From positions 1 to 11,244 of the forward strand of contig JAFRSL010000194.1 in the NCBI GenBank assembly GCA_017427625.1: a stretch of DNA of 11,244 bases. Reading direction: 5' to 3'. The notes below the pieces were generated by a model that had not been told where the DNA came from, did no database searches, and was given only the letters and a program-made list of their open reading frames with translations. Shown piece by piece: positions 1-6,464 of this stretch. Source of the stretch: Synergistaceae bacterium (GTDB lineage Bacteria; Synergistota; Synergistia; Synergistales; Aminobacteriaceae). The translations under genes and the position numbers were made by a program. Numbering within the stretch: the stretch's first letter is position 1; every line of letters starts with the position of its first letter.

Positions 1-1605
1 GAGTGGGCACCCAATGAGAAGGTCGCAATGGAGGCAGCTTTCGGAGCATCGCTTGCGGGTAAGAGAAGTTTTTGCGGAATGAAGCATGTCGGTCTCAATG
101 TTGCCGCAGATCCTCTGTTCACGGTCTCATACACCGGCGTGAATGCTGGGATGGTCATCTGTGTTGCGGACGATGCAGGAATGCACTCATCACAGAACGA
201 GCAGGACTCACGTCATTACGCAAAGGCCGCGAAGCTACCAATGCTTGAACCTTCGGATTCACAAGAGGCACTCGAATTTTTCCGAATGGCTTACGATATT
301 TCGGAGGAATACGACTGTCCCGTTATCGTCAAAATGTGTACGAGGATCGCGCATTCTCAGTCGTTGGTCGAAGTTGGCGAACGTCAGGAAGTTCCCGCCC
401 GTACATACGAGAAGAACATCGCAAAATATGTCATGATGCCGGGAAACGCAATCAGGAGGCACCCTATTGTTGAGGAGAGAATGAGGAGGCTTCAGGATTT
501 CGCGGAGACCTCAGGCATTAACCGCATAGATTCCGGCACTGATACATCGGTCGGAATAATAACGTCGTCAACATGCTACCAGTATGTGAAGGAAGCATTG
601 GGCGACACATATCCTGTGCTGAAACTCGGAATGATTTGGCCTATGCCTGACGCTAAGATTCGGGAATTTTCGGGGACTGTAGGGAAGCTCGTAATCGTTG
701 AGGAACTTGACGGTTTCATCGAGGAACATTGCCGTGAATTGGGGCTGAAGTGCGAGGGGAAATCACTCTTCGGATATTTGGGCGAGTTGAGCCAGAATGT
801 AATCGCGGAGAAATTGGGCCGTCCTTCAGCTTCAGGGTTGAGGCTCGATGATAGTGTGAAGATCCCTGCGCGTCCTCCGATGATGTGCGCGGGGTGTCCT
901 CACAGGGGGCTTTTCTTCACGCTGAATCAGGCGAAATGTACGGTGCTTGGCGATATTGGCTGCTACACGCTTGGAGCGGTTGCACCTTTGTCGGCAATGG
1001 AGATGACTCTCTGCATGGGAGCTTCAGTGAGCGCGCTTCATGGTTTCAGCAAGGCTGGCGGAAAGAACGTCGTCGCGGTAATCGGGGACTCAACGTTCAT
1101 GCACTCAGGAATGACTGGCCTCGCTAATATCGCGTACAACCAAAGCAAAGGTGTCGTAATAATCCTCGACAACTCGATAACGGGAATGACGGGGCATCAG
1201 CAGAACCCAACGACTGGCCTCAACATTAAGGGCGACCCGGCCGGAAAGATTGACCTTGAGAGTCTTTGCCGGGCAATGGGCTTCAAGCGTGTCAGAGTTG
1301 TTGACCCTTACAACCTCAAAGAATGCGCTGATGCTGTGAAGGAAGAACTCGCCGCTGATGAGCCTTCAGTGATAATCTCGCGGAGACCTTGCGCTTTGCT
1401 GAAGTACGTCAAGCACAATCCTCCGCTCAGGGTTGACACGTCGAAGTGCGTGGGCTGCAAGTCGTGCATGAAGATAGGCTGCCCAGCTCTCTCAATGAAG
1501 GACGGGAAGGCTCGTGTTGATGCTACGTTGTGCGTTGGCTGCGGTGTCTGTGAACAGAGGTGCAAGTTCGGAGCGTTTATGTCTACAGCAAAGGAGGGCG
1601 CATAA
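1..1605 (+). CDS. iorA: Indolepyruvate:ferredoxin oxidoreductase, alpha subunit IorA (5' partial)
   Basis: This is the catalytic subunit of the oxygen-sensitive enzyme that oxidatively decarboxylates aryl pyruvates (indolepyruvate, phenylpyruvate and similar) to aryl-acetyl-CoA, passing electrons to ferredoxin. The frame is open from base 1: the residues EWAPNEKVA come before the first ATG at 28 and match the family, so the true start lies upstream and I estimate about 50 residues are missing. The family core MKHVGLNVAADPLFT and HSSQNEQD is near the N-terminus. The thiamine diphosphate region includes CAGCPHRG (about 886-909) and GDS at 1084-1092, followed by the ILDN segment. The C-terminus carries two ferredoxin-type 4Fe-4S motifs, with cysteine codons at 1447, 1456, 1465 and 1480, and at 1531, 1540, 1549 and 1561. 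The iorB start follows the stop by 2 bases, so the two subunits are co-translated. Aryl substrate preference is known for the family, not shown by the sequence. Confidence 0.96.
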   Translation, partial: EWAPNEKVAMEAAFGASLAGKRSFCGMKHVGLNVAADPLFTVSYTGVNAGMVICVADDAGMHSSQNEQDSRHYAKAAKLPMLEPSDSQEALEFFRMAYDISEEYDCPVIVKMCTRIAHSQSLVEVGERQEVPARTYEKNIAKYVMMPGNAIRRHPIVEERMRRLQDFAETSGINRIDSGTDTSVGIITSSTCYQYVKEALGDTYPVLKLGMIWPMPDAKIREFSGTVGKLVIVEELDGFIEEHCRELGLKCEGKSLFGYLGELSQNVIAEKLGRPSASGLRLDDSVKIPARPPMMCAGCPHRGLFFTLNQAKCTVLGDIGCYTLGAVAPLSAMEMTLCMGASVSALHGFSKAGGKNVVAVIGDSTFMHSGMTGLANIAYNQSKGVVIILDNSITGMTGHQQNPTTGLNIKGDPAGKIDLESLCRAMGFKRVRVVDPYNLKECADAVKEELAADEPSVIISRRPCALLKYVKHNPPLRVDTSKCVGCKSCMKIGCPALSMKDGKARVDATLCVGCGVCEQRCKFGAFMSTAKEGA

Positions 1606-1607
1606 CA

Positions 1608-2183
1608 ATGACCACAAAGAACATCATGATCGTCGGAGTCGGAGGACAGGGAAGCGTCCTCGCCAGCAAACTACTCGGCCACTTACTCACCGCACAGGGC
1701 TACGATGTGAAAGTTTCGGAAGTTCACGGAATGAGTCAGCGCGGAGGAAGCGTTGTAACCTACGTCCGTTACGGCGACAAAGTATATTCACCCGTAATCG
1801 ACAAGGGGCAGGCAGACTTCATTGTGTCGTTCGAGATTTTGGAGGCTGCTAGATGGTTAGGCTACCTCGCTCCAAACGGACAGATCGTAACCTCAACTCA
1901 GCAGATTGACCCCATGCCAGTACTCACAGGCGCAATGTCTTACCCTGATAACCTCCTCGAAGAAATCAGGAAGTCAGGCGCAAAGGTTGATGCCCTCGAC
2001 TGCCTCAAACTCGCAGAAGAGGCCGGAAGTTCCAAAGCCGTAAACCTCGTGCTTCTTGGGAGACTGTCGCATTACTTCACGGACATATCACCGGAAGCAT
2101 GGCAGGAGTCAATCACAGCGTGTGTGCCCGCGAAATTCTTAGAACTGAACAGGAGAGCGTTTGATTTAGGTAAGAACGCATAA
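1608..2183 (+). CDS. iorB: Indolepyruvate:ferredoxin oxidoreductase, beta subunit IorB
   Basis: This 191-residue protein is the small partner of IorA and belongs to the pyruvate/ketoisovalerate oxidoreductase gamma-type family. The N-terminus shows the glycine-rich IVGVGGQGSVLASK motif, followed by the family-typical SEVHGMSQRGGSV, where the conserved HGMSQRGG faces the thiamine diphosphate site in related enzymes. I chose ATG 1608 because a strong AGGAGG (1592-1597) lies 10 bases upstream and the protein then begins just before the glycine-rich motif. An in-frame ATG at 1560 would add 16 residues that are only iorA coding sequence read in another frame. Length is normal for the family. The gene lies between iorA and a CoA ligase, the usual arrangement for this pathway in anaerobes. 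Confidence 0.95.
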   Translation: MTTKNIMIVGVGGQGSVLASKLLGHLLTAQGYDVKVSEVHGMSQRGGSVVTYVRYGDKVYSPVIDKGQADFIVSFEILEAARWLGYLAPNGQIVTSTQQIDPMPVLTGAMSYPDNLLEEIRKSGAKVDALDCLKLAEEAGSSKAVNLVLLGRLSHYFTDISPEAWQESITACVPAKFLELNRRAFDLGKNA

Positions 2184-2216
2184 GAGATATATTCATAGCA
2201 AGGAAGGTTTTATTGT

Positions 2217-3518
2217 ATGGGAAATTATTATCAGCCGGAAATTGAGACAATGCCGCGCGAAGAAATCCGCAAGTTGCAGAATGAGCGACTTCTGAAGCAG
2301 GTTCGCCACGCTTGGGAAGATGTGCCATATTACCGCAAGAAGATGCAGGAAAAAGGCCTTACCCCCGACGACATAAAGTCGATGGATGACCTCCACAAGC
2401 TTCCGTTTCTCACGAAAGCAGATCTCCGCGAGGCATATCCTTATGGCCTCATGGGAAAGCCCCTCAAGGACTGCGTTCGCATTCAGTCAACATCAGGGAC
2501 AACAGGGCAGAGAGTCGTAGCGTTCTACACACAGCATGACCTGCATCTCTGGGAGACTATGTGCGCGAGGGCAATAGTCGCGGCGGGCGGAAGCAATGAG
2601 TCGGTCGTTCAGGTCTCATACGGCTACGGTCTGTTCACGGGCGGTCCCGGTCTTAACGGCGGAAGTCATCTCGTAGGCTCACTCACGATTCCTACGTCAA
2701 GCGGCAACACTGACAGGCAGATTATGTTCATCAAGGATTTATCCGCGACAATACTCTGCTGTACACCGAGCTACGCGGCATTCATCGGCGAGCGCATGAA
2801 GGAAATGGGAATGACCCCCAACGATATACCGTTGAAGGCCGGAATTTTCGGTGCTGAGGCTTGGAGTGAGAGCATGAGGCGCGACATCGAGGCCACAATG
2901 GGCATCAAGGCTTATGACATTTACGGGCTCACAGAGCTTTGCGGGCCGGGCGTTTCGTTCGAGTGCGAGGATCAGCACGGTATGCACGTCAACGAGGACT
3001 ACTTCATTCCCGAAATCATTGACCCTGAGACCGGCGAAGTCCTCCCAGAAGGAAGCACTGGCGAACTTGTCTTTACAACGTTGGAGAAAGAAGCGTTCCC
3101 GTTAATCCGTTACAGGACACGCGACATCACGAGCCTGAGTTACGAGCCTTGCCCTTGCGGAAGAACTCACGTCAGGATGTCGAGGCTCAAGGGGCGCACT
3201 GACGACATGCTCATCATTCGCGGCGTTAATGTGTTCCCGTCGCAGATTGAGACCGTTCTCATCAATCAGGGCTACCCTGCGAACTACCAGATTATTGTTG
3301 ACAGGGTGAACAACACGGACACGCTCGATGTCAGAGTCGAGATGACACCTGAGATGTTTACGGACAATCTTGGAATCGTCAACCAGAGGCAGGCGAAACT
3401 CGTTGAAGGTCTGCGCTCAATGCTCGGACTTACGGCGAAAGTTACGCTTGTTGCGCCGAAGACGATTGTGCGTTCGGAAGGAAAAGCAGTACGAGTAATC
3501 GACAACAGGAAAATATAG
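2217..3518 (+). CDS. paaK: Phenylacetate-CoA ligase family protein (AMP-forming)
   Basis: This 433-residue protein is an adenylate-forming ligase that joins phenylacetate or a related arylacetate to CoA through an acyl-AMP intermediate. Visible landmarks are the phosphate-binding loop STSGTTGQ (residues 91-98), YGLTE at 236-240, YRTRD at 299-303, where Asp303 would bind the AMP ribose, RGVNVFPSQIE in the C-terminal subdomain, and GKAVR near the C-terminus, where Lys423 is the likely catalytic lysine. Length is standard for PaaK. The start is preceded by AGGAAGG at 2201-2207. It lies 33 bases after iorB and 15 bases before an ACT gene, so it belongs to the same operon. With IorAB it could make arylacetate from aryl-acetyl-CoA, or activate scavenged arylacetate for reductive carboxylation to aryl pyruvate; direction and exact substrate cannot be read from sequence. 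No aerobic paa genes are nearby, which argues against aerobic phenylacetate breakdown. Confidence 0.92.
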   Translation: MGNYYQPEIETMPREEIRKLQNERLLKQVRHAWEDVPYYRKKMQEKGLTPDDIKSMDDLHKLPFLTKADLREAYPYGLMGKPLKDCVRIQSTSGTTGQRVVAFYTQHDLHLWETMCARAIVAAGGSNESVVQVSYGYGLFTGGPGLNGGSHLVGSLTIPTSSGNTDRQIMFIKDLSATILCCTPSYAAFIGERMKEMGMTPNDIPLKAGIFGAEAWSESMRRDIEATMGIKAYDIYGLTELCGPGVSFECEDQHGMHVNEDYFIPEIIDPETGEVLPEGSTGELVFTTLEKEAFPLIRYRTRDITSLSYEPCPCGRTHVRMSRLKGRTDDMLIIRGVNVFPSQIETVLINQGYPANYQIIVDRVNNTDTLDVRVEMTPEMFTDNLGIVNQRQAKLVEGLRSMLGLTAKVTLVAPKTIVRSEGKAVRVIDNRKI

Positions 3519-3533
3519 AAAGGGTGAAGAATA

Positions 3534-3968
3534 ATGAGCGTAAAACAGATTTCGGTATTTCTGGAAAATCGTCCGGGCTGCCTTCATGAGATGACGAAGG
3601 TACTTGCCGACGCTAAGATTGACCTTCGCGGGTTGTCGCTTGCTGAGACGAGCGATTTCGGCATAGTGAGGCTGATCGTTGATGATGTTACGGGGACTGC
3701 AAGCACGTTGAGGGACGCGGGATTTGTGGCGAGCATGACGGACGTTATGGCGGTTGAAGTTCCTAATGTTCCCGGCGGACTGAATAGGGTGCTTGAGATT
3801 CTCGACGGCGCAGGAATTAACGTTGAGTACATGTACGCTATACTCGGCAACAAGAAATCCGATACGGCCTACATGATATTCCGAGTGAACGACAACGCAA
3901 AGGCATCGTCTGCGCTGAGAAGTTCGGGCGTTAAGATTATGGAAGCTGAGGAGCTTTCGGCACTGTAA
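3534..3968 (+). CDS. Tandem ACT-domain protein (first copy)
   Basis: This 144-residue protein consists of two ACT domains (about residues 4-70 and 72-140) with no enzymatic or DNA-binding domain. The first begins VKQISVFLENRPGCLHEM, the typical ACT strand-turn-helix with a ligand-loop RPG. The second contains VPNVPGGLNRVLEIL, which repeats the same loop. ACT domains bind small molecules, most often amino acids. Free-standing ACT proteins next to iorAB and paaK recur in anaerobes and are usually taken to be regulators of that pathway, which is inference here. AAGGGTGA at 3520-3527 is the ribosome site and the gap from paaK is only 15 bases. A clear paralogue lies immediately downstream, and the two are about half identical over their whole length by eye. 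A terminator follows the stop codon. Confidence 0.9.
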   Translation: MSVKQISVFLENRPGCLHEMTKVLADAKIDLRGLSLAETSDFGIVRLIVDDVTGTASTLRDAGFVASMTDVMAVEVPNVPGGLNRVLEILDGAGINVEYMYAILGNKKSDTAYMIFRVNDNAKASSALRSSGVKIMEAEELSAL

Positions 3969-3993
3969 GAGTTTCGGAAAAAAAGACAAGAAG

Positions 3994-4028
3994 CCTCCCC
4001 AGATAACAAGCGGGGAGGTTTTATTTTT
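3994..4028 (+). terminator. Intrinsic terminator between the two ACT genes
   Basis: A perfect 7-bp GC-rich stem, CCTCCCC (3994-4000) with GGGGAGG (4012-4018), has an 11-base loop and is followed at once by TTTTATTTTT (4019-4028). It would end the iorA-iorB-paaK-ACT transcript. The ribosome site of the next gene begins directly after the T-run, so there is no room for a separate promoter between terminator and gene. Confidence 0.88.
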
Positions 4029-4043
4029 GAGGAGGGAAAATTC

Positions 4044-4496
4044 ATGAACGTAAAGCAAATTTCTGTGGTAATGAGCAATGAGCCGGGAAGTGTCCTGAGA
4101 ATGGCGAAAACTCTTTCCAAGAATGATATATACATCAGGGCGTTGACGGTCGCTGACTCAAGCACATTCAGCACGGTCAGGATAATTGTCGACAACGTAC
4201 TATGGGCTTCGTCGGTTCTGAAGGAGGCGGGCTTCACCGTGAGCCTGAGTGATGTCATAGCCGCCGGAGTTCCTGACACACCCGACGGTCTTGCGAGCGT
4301 TCTGGAAATTCTTGACGCTTCGGGGATCAACATAGACTACATGTACGAGATACGCGGCAACAAAAGGCACATCACGACAGAAGGGACAGACATGCAGCTC
4401 TTCGTCTTCAAGGTCAGCGATAATGCCAGAGCTATGGAGGCGTTCGGGGCTGAAGGGGTAAAAGTTTTCGGACAAGGTGAACTTTCGGCACTGTAA
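4044..4496 (+). CDS. Tandem ACT-domain protein (second copy)
   Basis: This 150-residue paralogue of the preceding protein also has two ACT domains (about residues 4-70 and 72-146). It keeps the N-terminus VKQISV, the loop NEPGSV in domain 1, VPDTPDGLASVLEIL in domain 2 and the same C-terminal ELSAL. The clearest difference is an insertion of about six residues around 109-114 (HITTEG) in the second domain. GAGGAGGG at 4029-4036 is a strong ribosome site 7 bases before the ATG. The gene is cut off from its neighbours by terminators on both sides and I see no promoter just upstream, so it probably depends on read-through. The role is presumably amino acid sensing for the aromatic 2-oxoacid pathway, inferred from context. 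Changes in the ligand loop suggest the two copies may bind different ligands or form a heteromer. Confidence 0.89.
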   Translation: MNVKQISVVMSNEPGSVLRMAKTLSKNDIYIRALTVADSSTFSTVRIIVDNVLWASSVLKEAGFTVSLSDVIAAGVPDTPDGLASVLEILDASGINIDYMYEIRGNKRHITTEGTDMQLFVFKVSDNARAMEAFGAEGVKVFGQGELSAL

Positions 4497-4504
4497 CAAG
4501 AAAT

Positions 4505-4541
4505 TCCTCCTGCTGAAAATTAGGCGGGGGGATTTATTTTT
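4505..4541 (+). terminator. Intrinsic terminator after the second ACT gene
   Basis: A 9-bp stem, TCCTCCTGC (4505-4513) with GCGGGGGGA (4524-4532), contains two T-G (rU-rG) pairs, has a 10-base loop and is followed by TTTATTTTT (4533-4541). It lies 8 bases after the stop codon. It resembles the terminator after the first ACT gene in composition and placement. Confidence 0.83.
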
Positions 4542-4549
4542 GCTATAAT
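4541..4549 (+). promoter_or_regulatory. Extended -10 promoter for the DUF1810 gene
   Basis: TGCTATAAT is an exact extended -10 element (TG, one base, TATAAT). I see no good -35 hexamer at 16-18 bases upstream, where the sequence is the terminator stem, but extended -10 promoters often tolerate this. It would place a transcription start near 4556, leaving a leader of about 30 bases that ends in the strong ribosome site TAGGAGGA (4573-4580). Its first base is the last T of the preceding terminator tail. Confidence 0.55.
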
Positions 4550-4584
4550 TTCAAAAATTCACAAGATATTTTTAGGAGGACATT

Positions 4585-5001
4585 ATGTCAAAATTAGAAC
4601 GTTTTTTCCCGTATCACACTAATGATTACCCTGCAGCACTGCGAGAAATCAGGGCCGGACACAAGGAAACGCATTGGATATGGTACATATACCCGCAGCT
4701 TCGAGGCTTGGGGAAAACTACGCGCGCCTACGAATTTGGCATTGAGGACGCTGACGAGGCGAGACTATATCTGTCCCACCCAGTATTAGGCCCTGACCTT
4801 CTCGAAATCACCGAAGCACTCCTCAGTTTAGACACGAATGATCCCGTTGAAGTCATGGGAGTAATCGATGCCATGAAGCTGAGATCGTGTATGACACTTT
4901 TCGCGAGCGTTTCGGAAAAAGGCTCGGTATTCCACAAGGTACTGGATAAATTCTATGGCGGTGAAATGGATGGTGTTACACTCTCTATGCTGAAGTCCTG
5001 A
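4585..5001 (+). CDS. DUF1810 family protein
   Basis: This 138-residue protein is a full-length member of the DUF1810 family (sometimes labelled calpastatin-like, without functional proof). The family signature is clear: LERF at the N-terminus, HWIWYIYPQLRGLG at about residues 30-43, YLSHPVLGPDL in the middle and MKLRSCMTLFA toward the C-terminus. It looks cytosolic, with no signal peptide or membrane segment. The biochemical function is not established and I do not assign one. The start has a strong TAGGAGGA 4 bases upstream. The gene stands alone: a terminator and its own promoter-like element come before it and a long non-coding stretch follows, so it is probably unrelated to both neighbouring operons. 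Confidence 0.88.
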   Translation: MSKLERFFPYHTNDYPAALREIRAGHKETHWIWYIYPQLRGLGKTTRAYEFGIEDADEARLYLSHPVLGPDLLEITEALLSLDTNDPVEVMGVIDAMKLRSCMTLFASVSEKGSVFHKVLDKFYGGEMDGVTLSMLKS

Positions 5002-5004
5002 GCG

Positions 5005-5164
5005 GAAACTTTCTCTGTTCTTCGGCAAGAAATTTCCTCGCTATAGCCATTCGCTGAGGACGAGAGTTTCTTTTGGCCGATGCTTATCACACTGAGGTTG
5101 GCACCGCAGATCTTCCGGCATAATATTGTTATGTCAGTTGACGAGAATTTGTCGGCCTCAGTGT
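5005..5164 (+). other. Non-coding stretch with strong inverted repeats (possible structured RNA or 3' UTR)
   Basis: This is the first half of a 359-base gap without a gene. The strongest element pairs 5089-5103 with 5150-5164 over 15 bp, of which 12 are Watson-Crick and 3 are G.U. Its loop holds a smaller hairpin, 5117-5123 with 5129-5135 (7 bp, one G.U). Because the G.U pairs would be A.C mismatches on the other strand, the fold favours a + strand transcript. Upstream, AAGAAA and TCGGC at 5022-5032 can pair with TTTCTT and GCCGA at 5067-5080, or alternatively GAAACT (5005-5010) pairs with AGTTTC (5065-5070) around two small hairpins. T-rich sequence follows both arms, so this may simply terminate the DUF1810 transcript. 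I recognise no known riboswitch or RNA family. Confidence 0.35.
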
Positions 5165-5276
5165 ATTTTGTGTTAATCGCTTGAGCATGTCGAACAAATC
5201 CTTTTCAAAATTTCTCATCACAAACGAAATTCTTCGTGAACGTTACTTTTCTTGCGTAAAAGTGGATTCCAAGTCC

Positions 5277-5319
5277 TTGTAAATTGTAATTGACATCTGA
5301 GATAATTAGCAAATAAAAA
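5277..5319 (+). promoter_or_regulatory. Probable promoter region of the BMP/histidine kinase operon
   Basis: This AT-rich segment contains a perfect -35 hexamer, TTGACA, at 5290-5295, with a weak -10 candidate (ATAAAA, 5313-5318) 17 bases on. An alternative is TTGTAA (5277-5282) with GATAAT (5301-5306) at 18-base spacing, which has the better -10. The two overlap and I cannot choose between them. Either would give a leader of roughly 40-60 bases before the first gene. Just upstream, 5245-5263 can form a small hairpin (ACTTTT with AAAAGT) that could be an operator or nothing. Confidence 0.4.
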
Positions 5320-5372
5320 TACGGGCAGGAGAAAATTTCATTGAGACGCAAGTTTAGGAAATGAGGCAGTCT

Positions 5373-6464
5373 ATGAGGAAAATCATCTTTATCGCATTCT
5401 TTCTTCTTTTTGCCGCCATAGCAGGGATTCATCAGATCCAGAAAAGCCAGGTGGACACGAATGTTACAGCTAAGACCACGAAAGTCGGCGTACTGATAAA
5501 CGGAAGCCGCTCGGATCACAGTTATTGCCAGGCACATTATGAGGCACTGGAGGCCATCAAAGACGAGCTTAACCTCGAGTTCGTGTATCTGGAGAATGTC
5601 CCAATGGATTGCTACAAGGACATCGTAAGCCTCATACGCGATAAGGGCTGCAAGATTGTTGTGGCTATTTCTTACGAGTTTGGCAGGGACATGATGAAGG
5701 CTGCGGAGAAGTATCCCGATATTTATTTTTTCCATGCGTCAGGTGTCAATCATCGGAAAAATTTCTCATCTTTCTTCGGCAGAATGTATCAGGCACGTTA
5801 TCTTTCAGGAATCGCGGCAGGAATGAACACGAAGACAGGAGAGCTGGGCTATGTTGCAGCGTTCCCGATTTCGGAGGTCATAAGGGGAATCAATGCCTTC
5901 ACTCTTGGCGTAAGAAGTGTCCGCCCTGATGCCGTCGTTCATGTTCGTTATTGCAATTCATGGCAGGGTGATGAGGTTGCCGGGGAAGCCTGCCGGAAGC
6001 TGCTGAGACTTTATCCCATTGACGTTGTTGCCATGCATACAGATTCCCTCCAGCCGCACATAGAAGCCGACGCGAGAGGCATATGGTCTGTGGGTTACAA
6101 CATCGACAACGCTGCTATGTTCCCCGATACATATTTGACCGCCTGCATATGGAGATGGGACGTTTATTACCGCAAACAGATTCTCAACTGTCTTCAAGGG
6201 AAATTTCACGGACATCATGATTTGATAGATATGAATGAAGGCATTGTCGCTCTCTCGGGATTATCCAGCCATGCTGATCCGGAGACGAAAGCGAAAGTTC
6301 AGGCTGCCGACGAAAAGCTGCAGACTCTGGAATTTGACGTATTTTACGGCCCAATCATAGACAACACAGGGTATCTCCGCGTCGAGGAAGGAGAATCCTT
6401 GCCTGACGATGAGATGTTTAACCGCTTTTACTGGTACGTGGAGGGTGTGAAGGTTGAAGAGTAA
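5373..6464 (+). CDS. BMP/PnrA-like periplasmic binding protein, membrane-anchored (first paralogue)
   Basis: This is a 363-residue protein of the basic membrane protein (BMP/Med/PnrA) family, whose characterised members bind purine nucleosides. The family core YQARYLSGIAAG, KTGELGYVAAFP and the tail WYVEGVK are clear. The N-terminus is a hydrophobic segment (about residues 3-18) after MRK with no lipobox cysteine, so it is either an uncleaved membrane anchor or an atypical signal peptide. I prefer ATG 5373 because TGAGG (5362-5366) is 6 bases upstream; the in-frame ATG 5361 has AGG only 2 bases away. The early ligand region reads GSRSDHSY in place of the usual DDKSFN-like motif, so the ligand may differ from that of typical BMP proteins. 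No ABC permease or ATPase is nearby. The next gene overlaps by 11 bases and the operon leads to a histidine kinase, which suggests a sensory co-receptor. Confidence 0.85.
   Translation: MRKIIFIAFFLLFAAIAGIHQIQKSQVDTNVTAKTTKVGVLINGSRSDHSYCQAHYEALEAIKDELNLEFVYLENVPMDCYKDIVSLIRDKGCKIVVAISYEFGRDMMKAAEKYPDIYFFHASGVNHRKNFSSFFGRMYQARYLSGIAAGMNTKTGELGYVAAFPISEVIRGINAFTLGVRSVRPDAVVHVRYCNSWQGDEVAGEACRKLLRLYPIDVVAMHTDSLQPHIEADARGIWSVGYNIDNAAMFPDTYLTACIWRWDVYYRKQILNCLQGKFHGHHDLIDMNEGIVALSGLSSHADPETKAKVQAADEKLQTLEFDVFYGPIIDNTGYLRVEEGESLPDDEMFNRFYWYVEGVKVEE

Noticed and set aside
28..30. ATG 28 as the real start of iorA
   Set aside because: The frame is open to base 1 and the residues before it match conserved IorA sequence, so the gene is cut by the window edge.
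1560..1607. ATG 1560 as start of iorB
   Set aside because: It would add 16 residues read out of frame from the iorA ferredoxin tail; ATG 1608 has the ribosome site and fits the family N-terminus.
3417..4058. A 213-codon open frame on the - strand across the paaK end and the first ACT gene
   Set aside because: It lies antisense to two well-recognised genes, has no recognisable protein features and includes the terminator region; it is a by-product of the + strand coding pattern.
5205..5735. A 176-codon open frame on the - strand covering the gap and the start of the first binding-protein gene
   Set aside because: It overlaps a clear BMP-family N-terminus and the likely operon promoter, and its protein shows no domain or convincing ribosome site.
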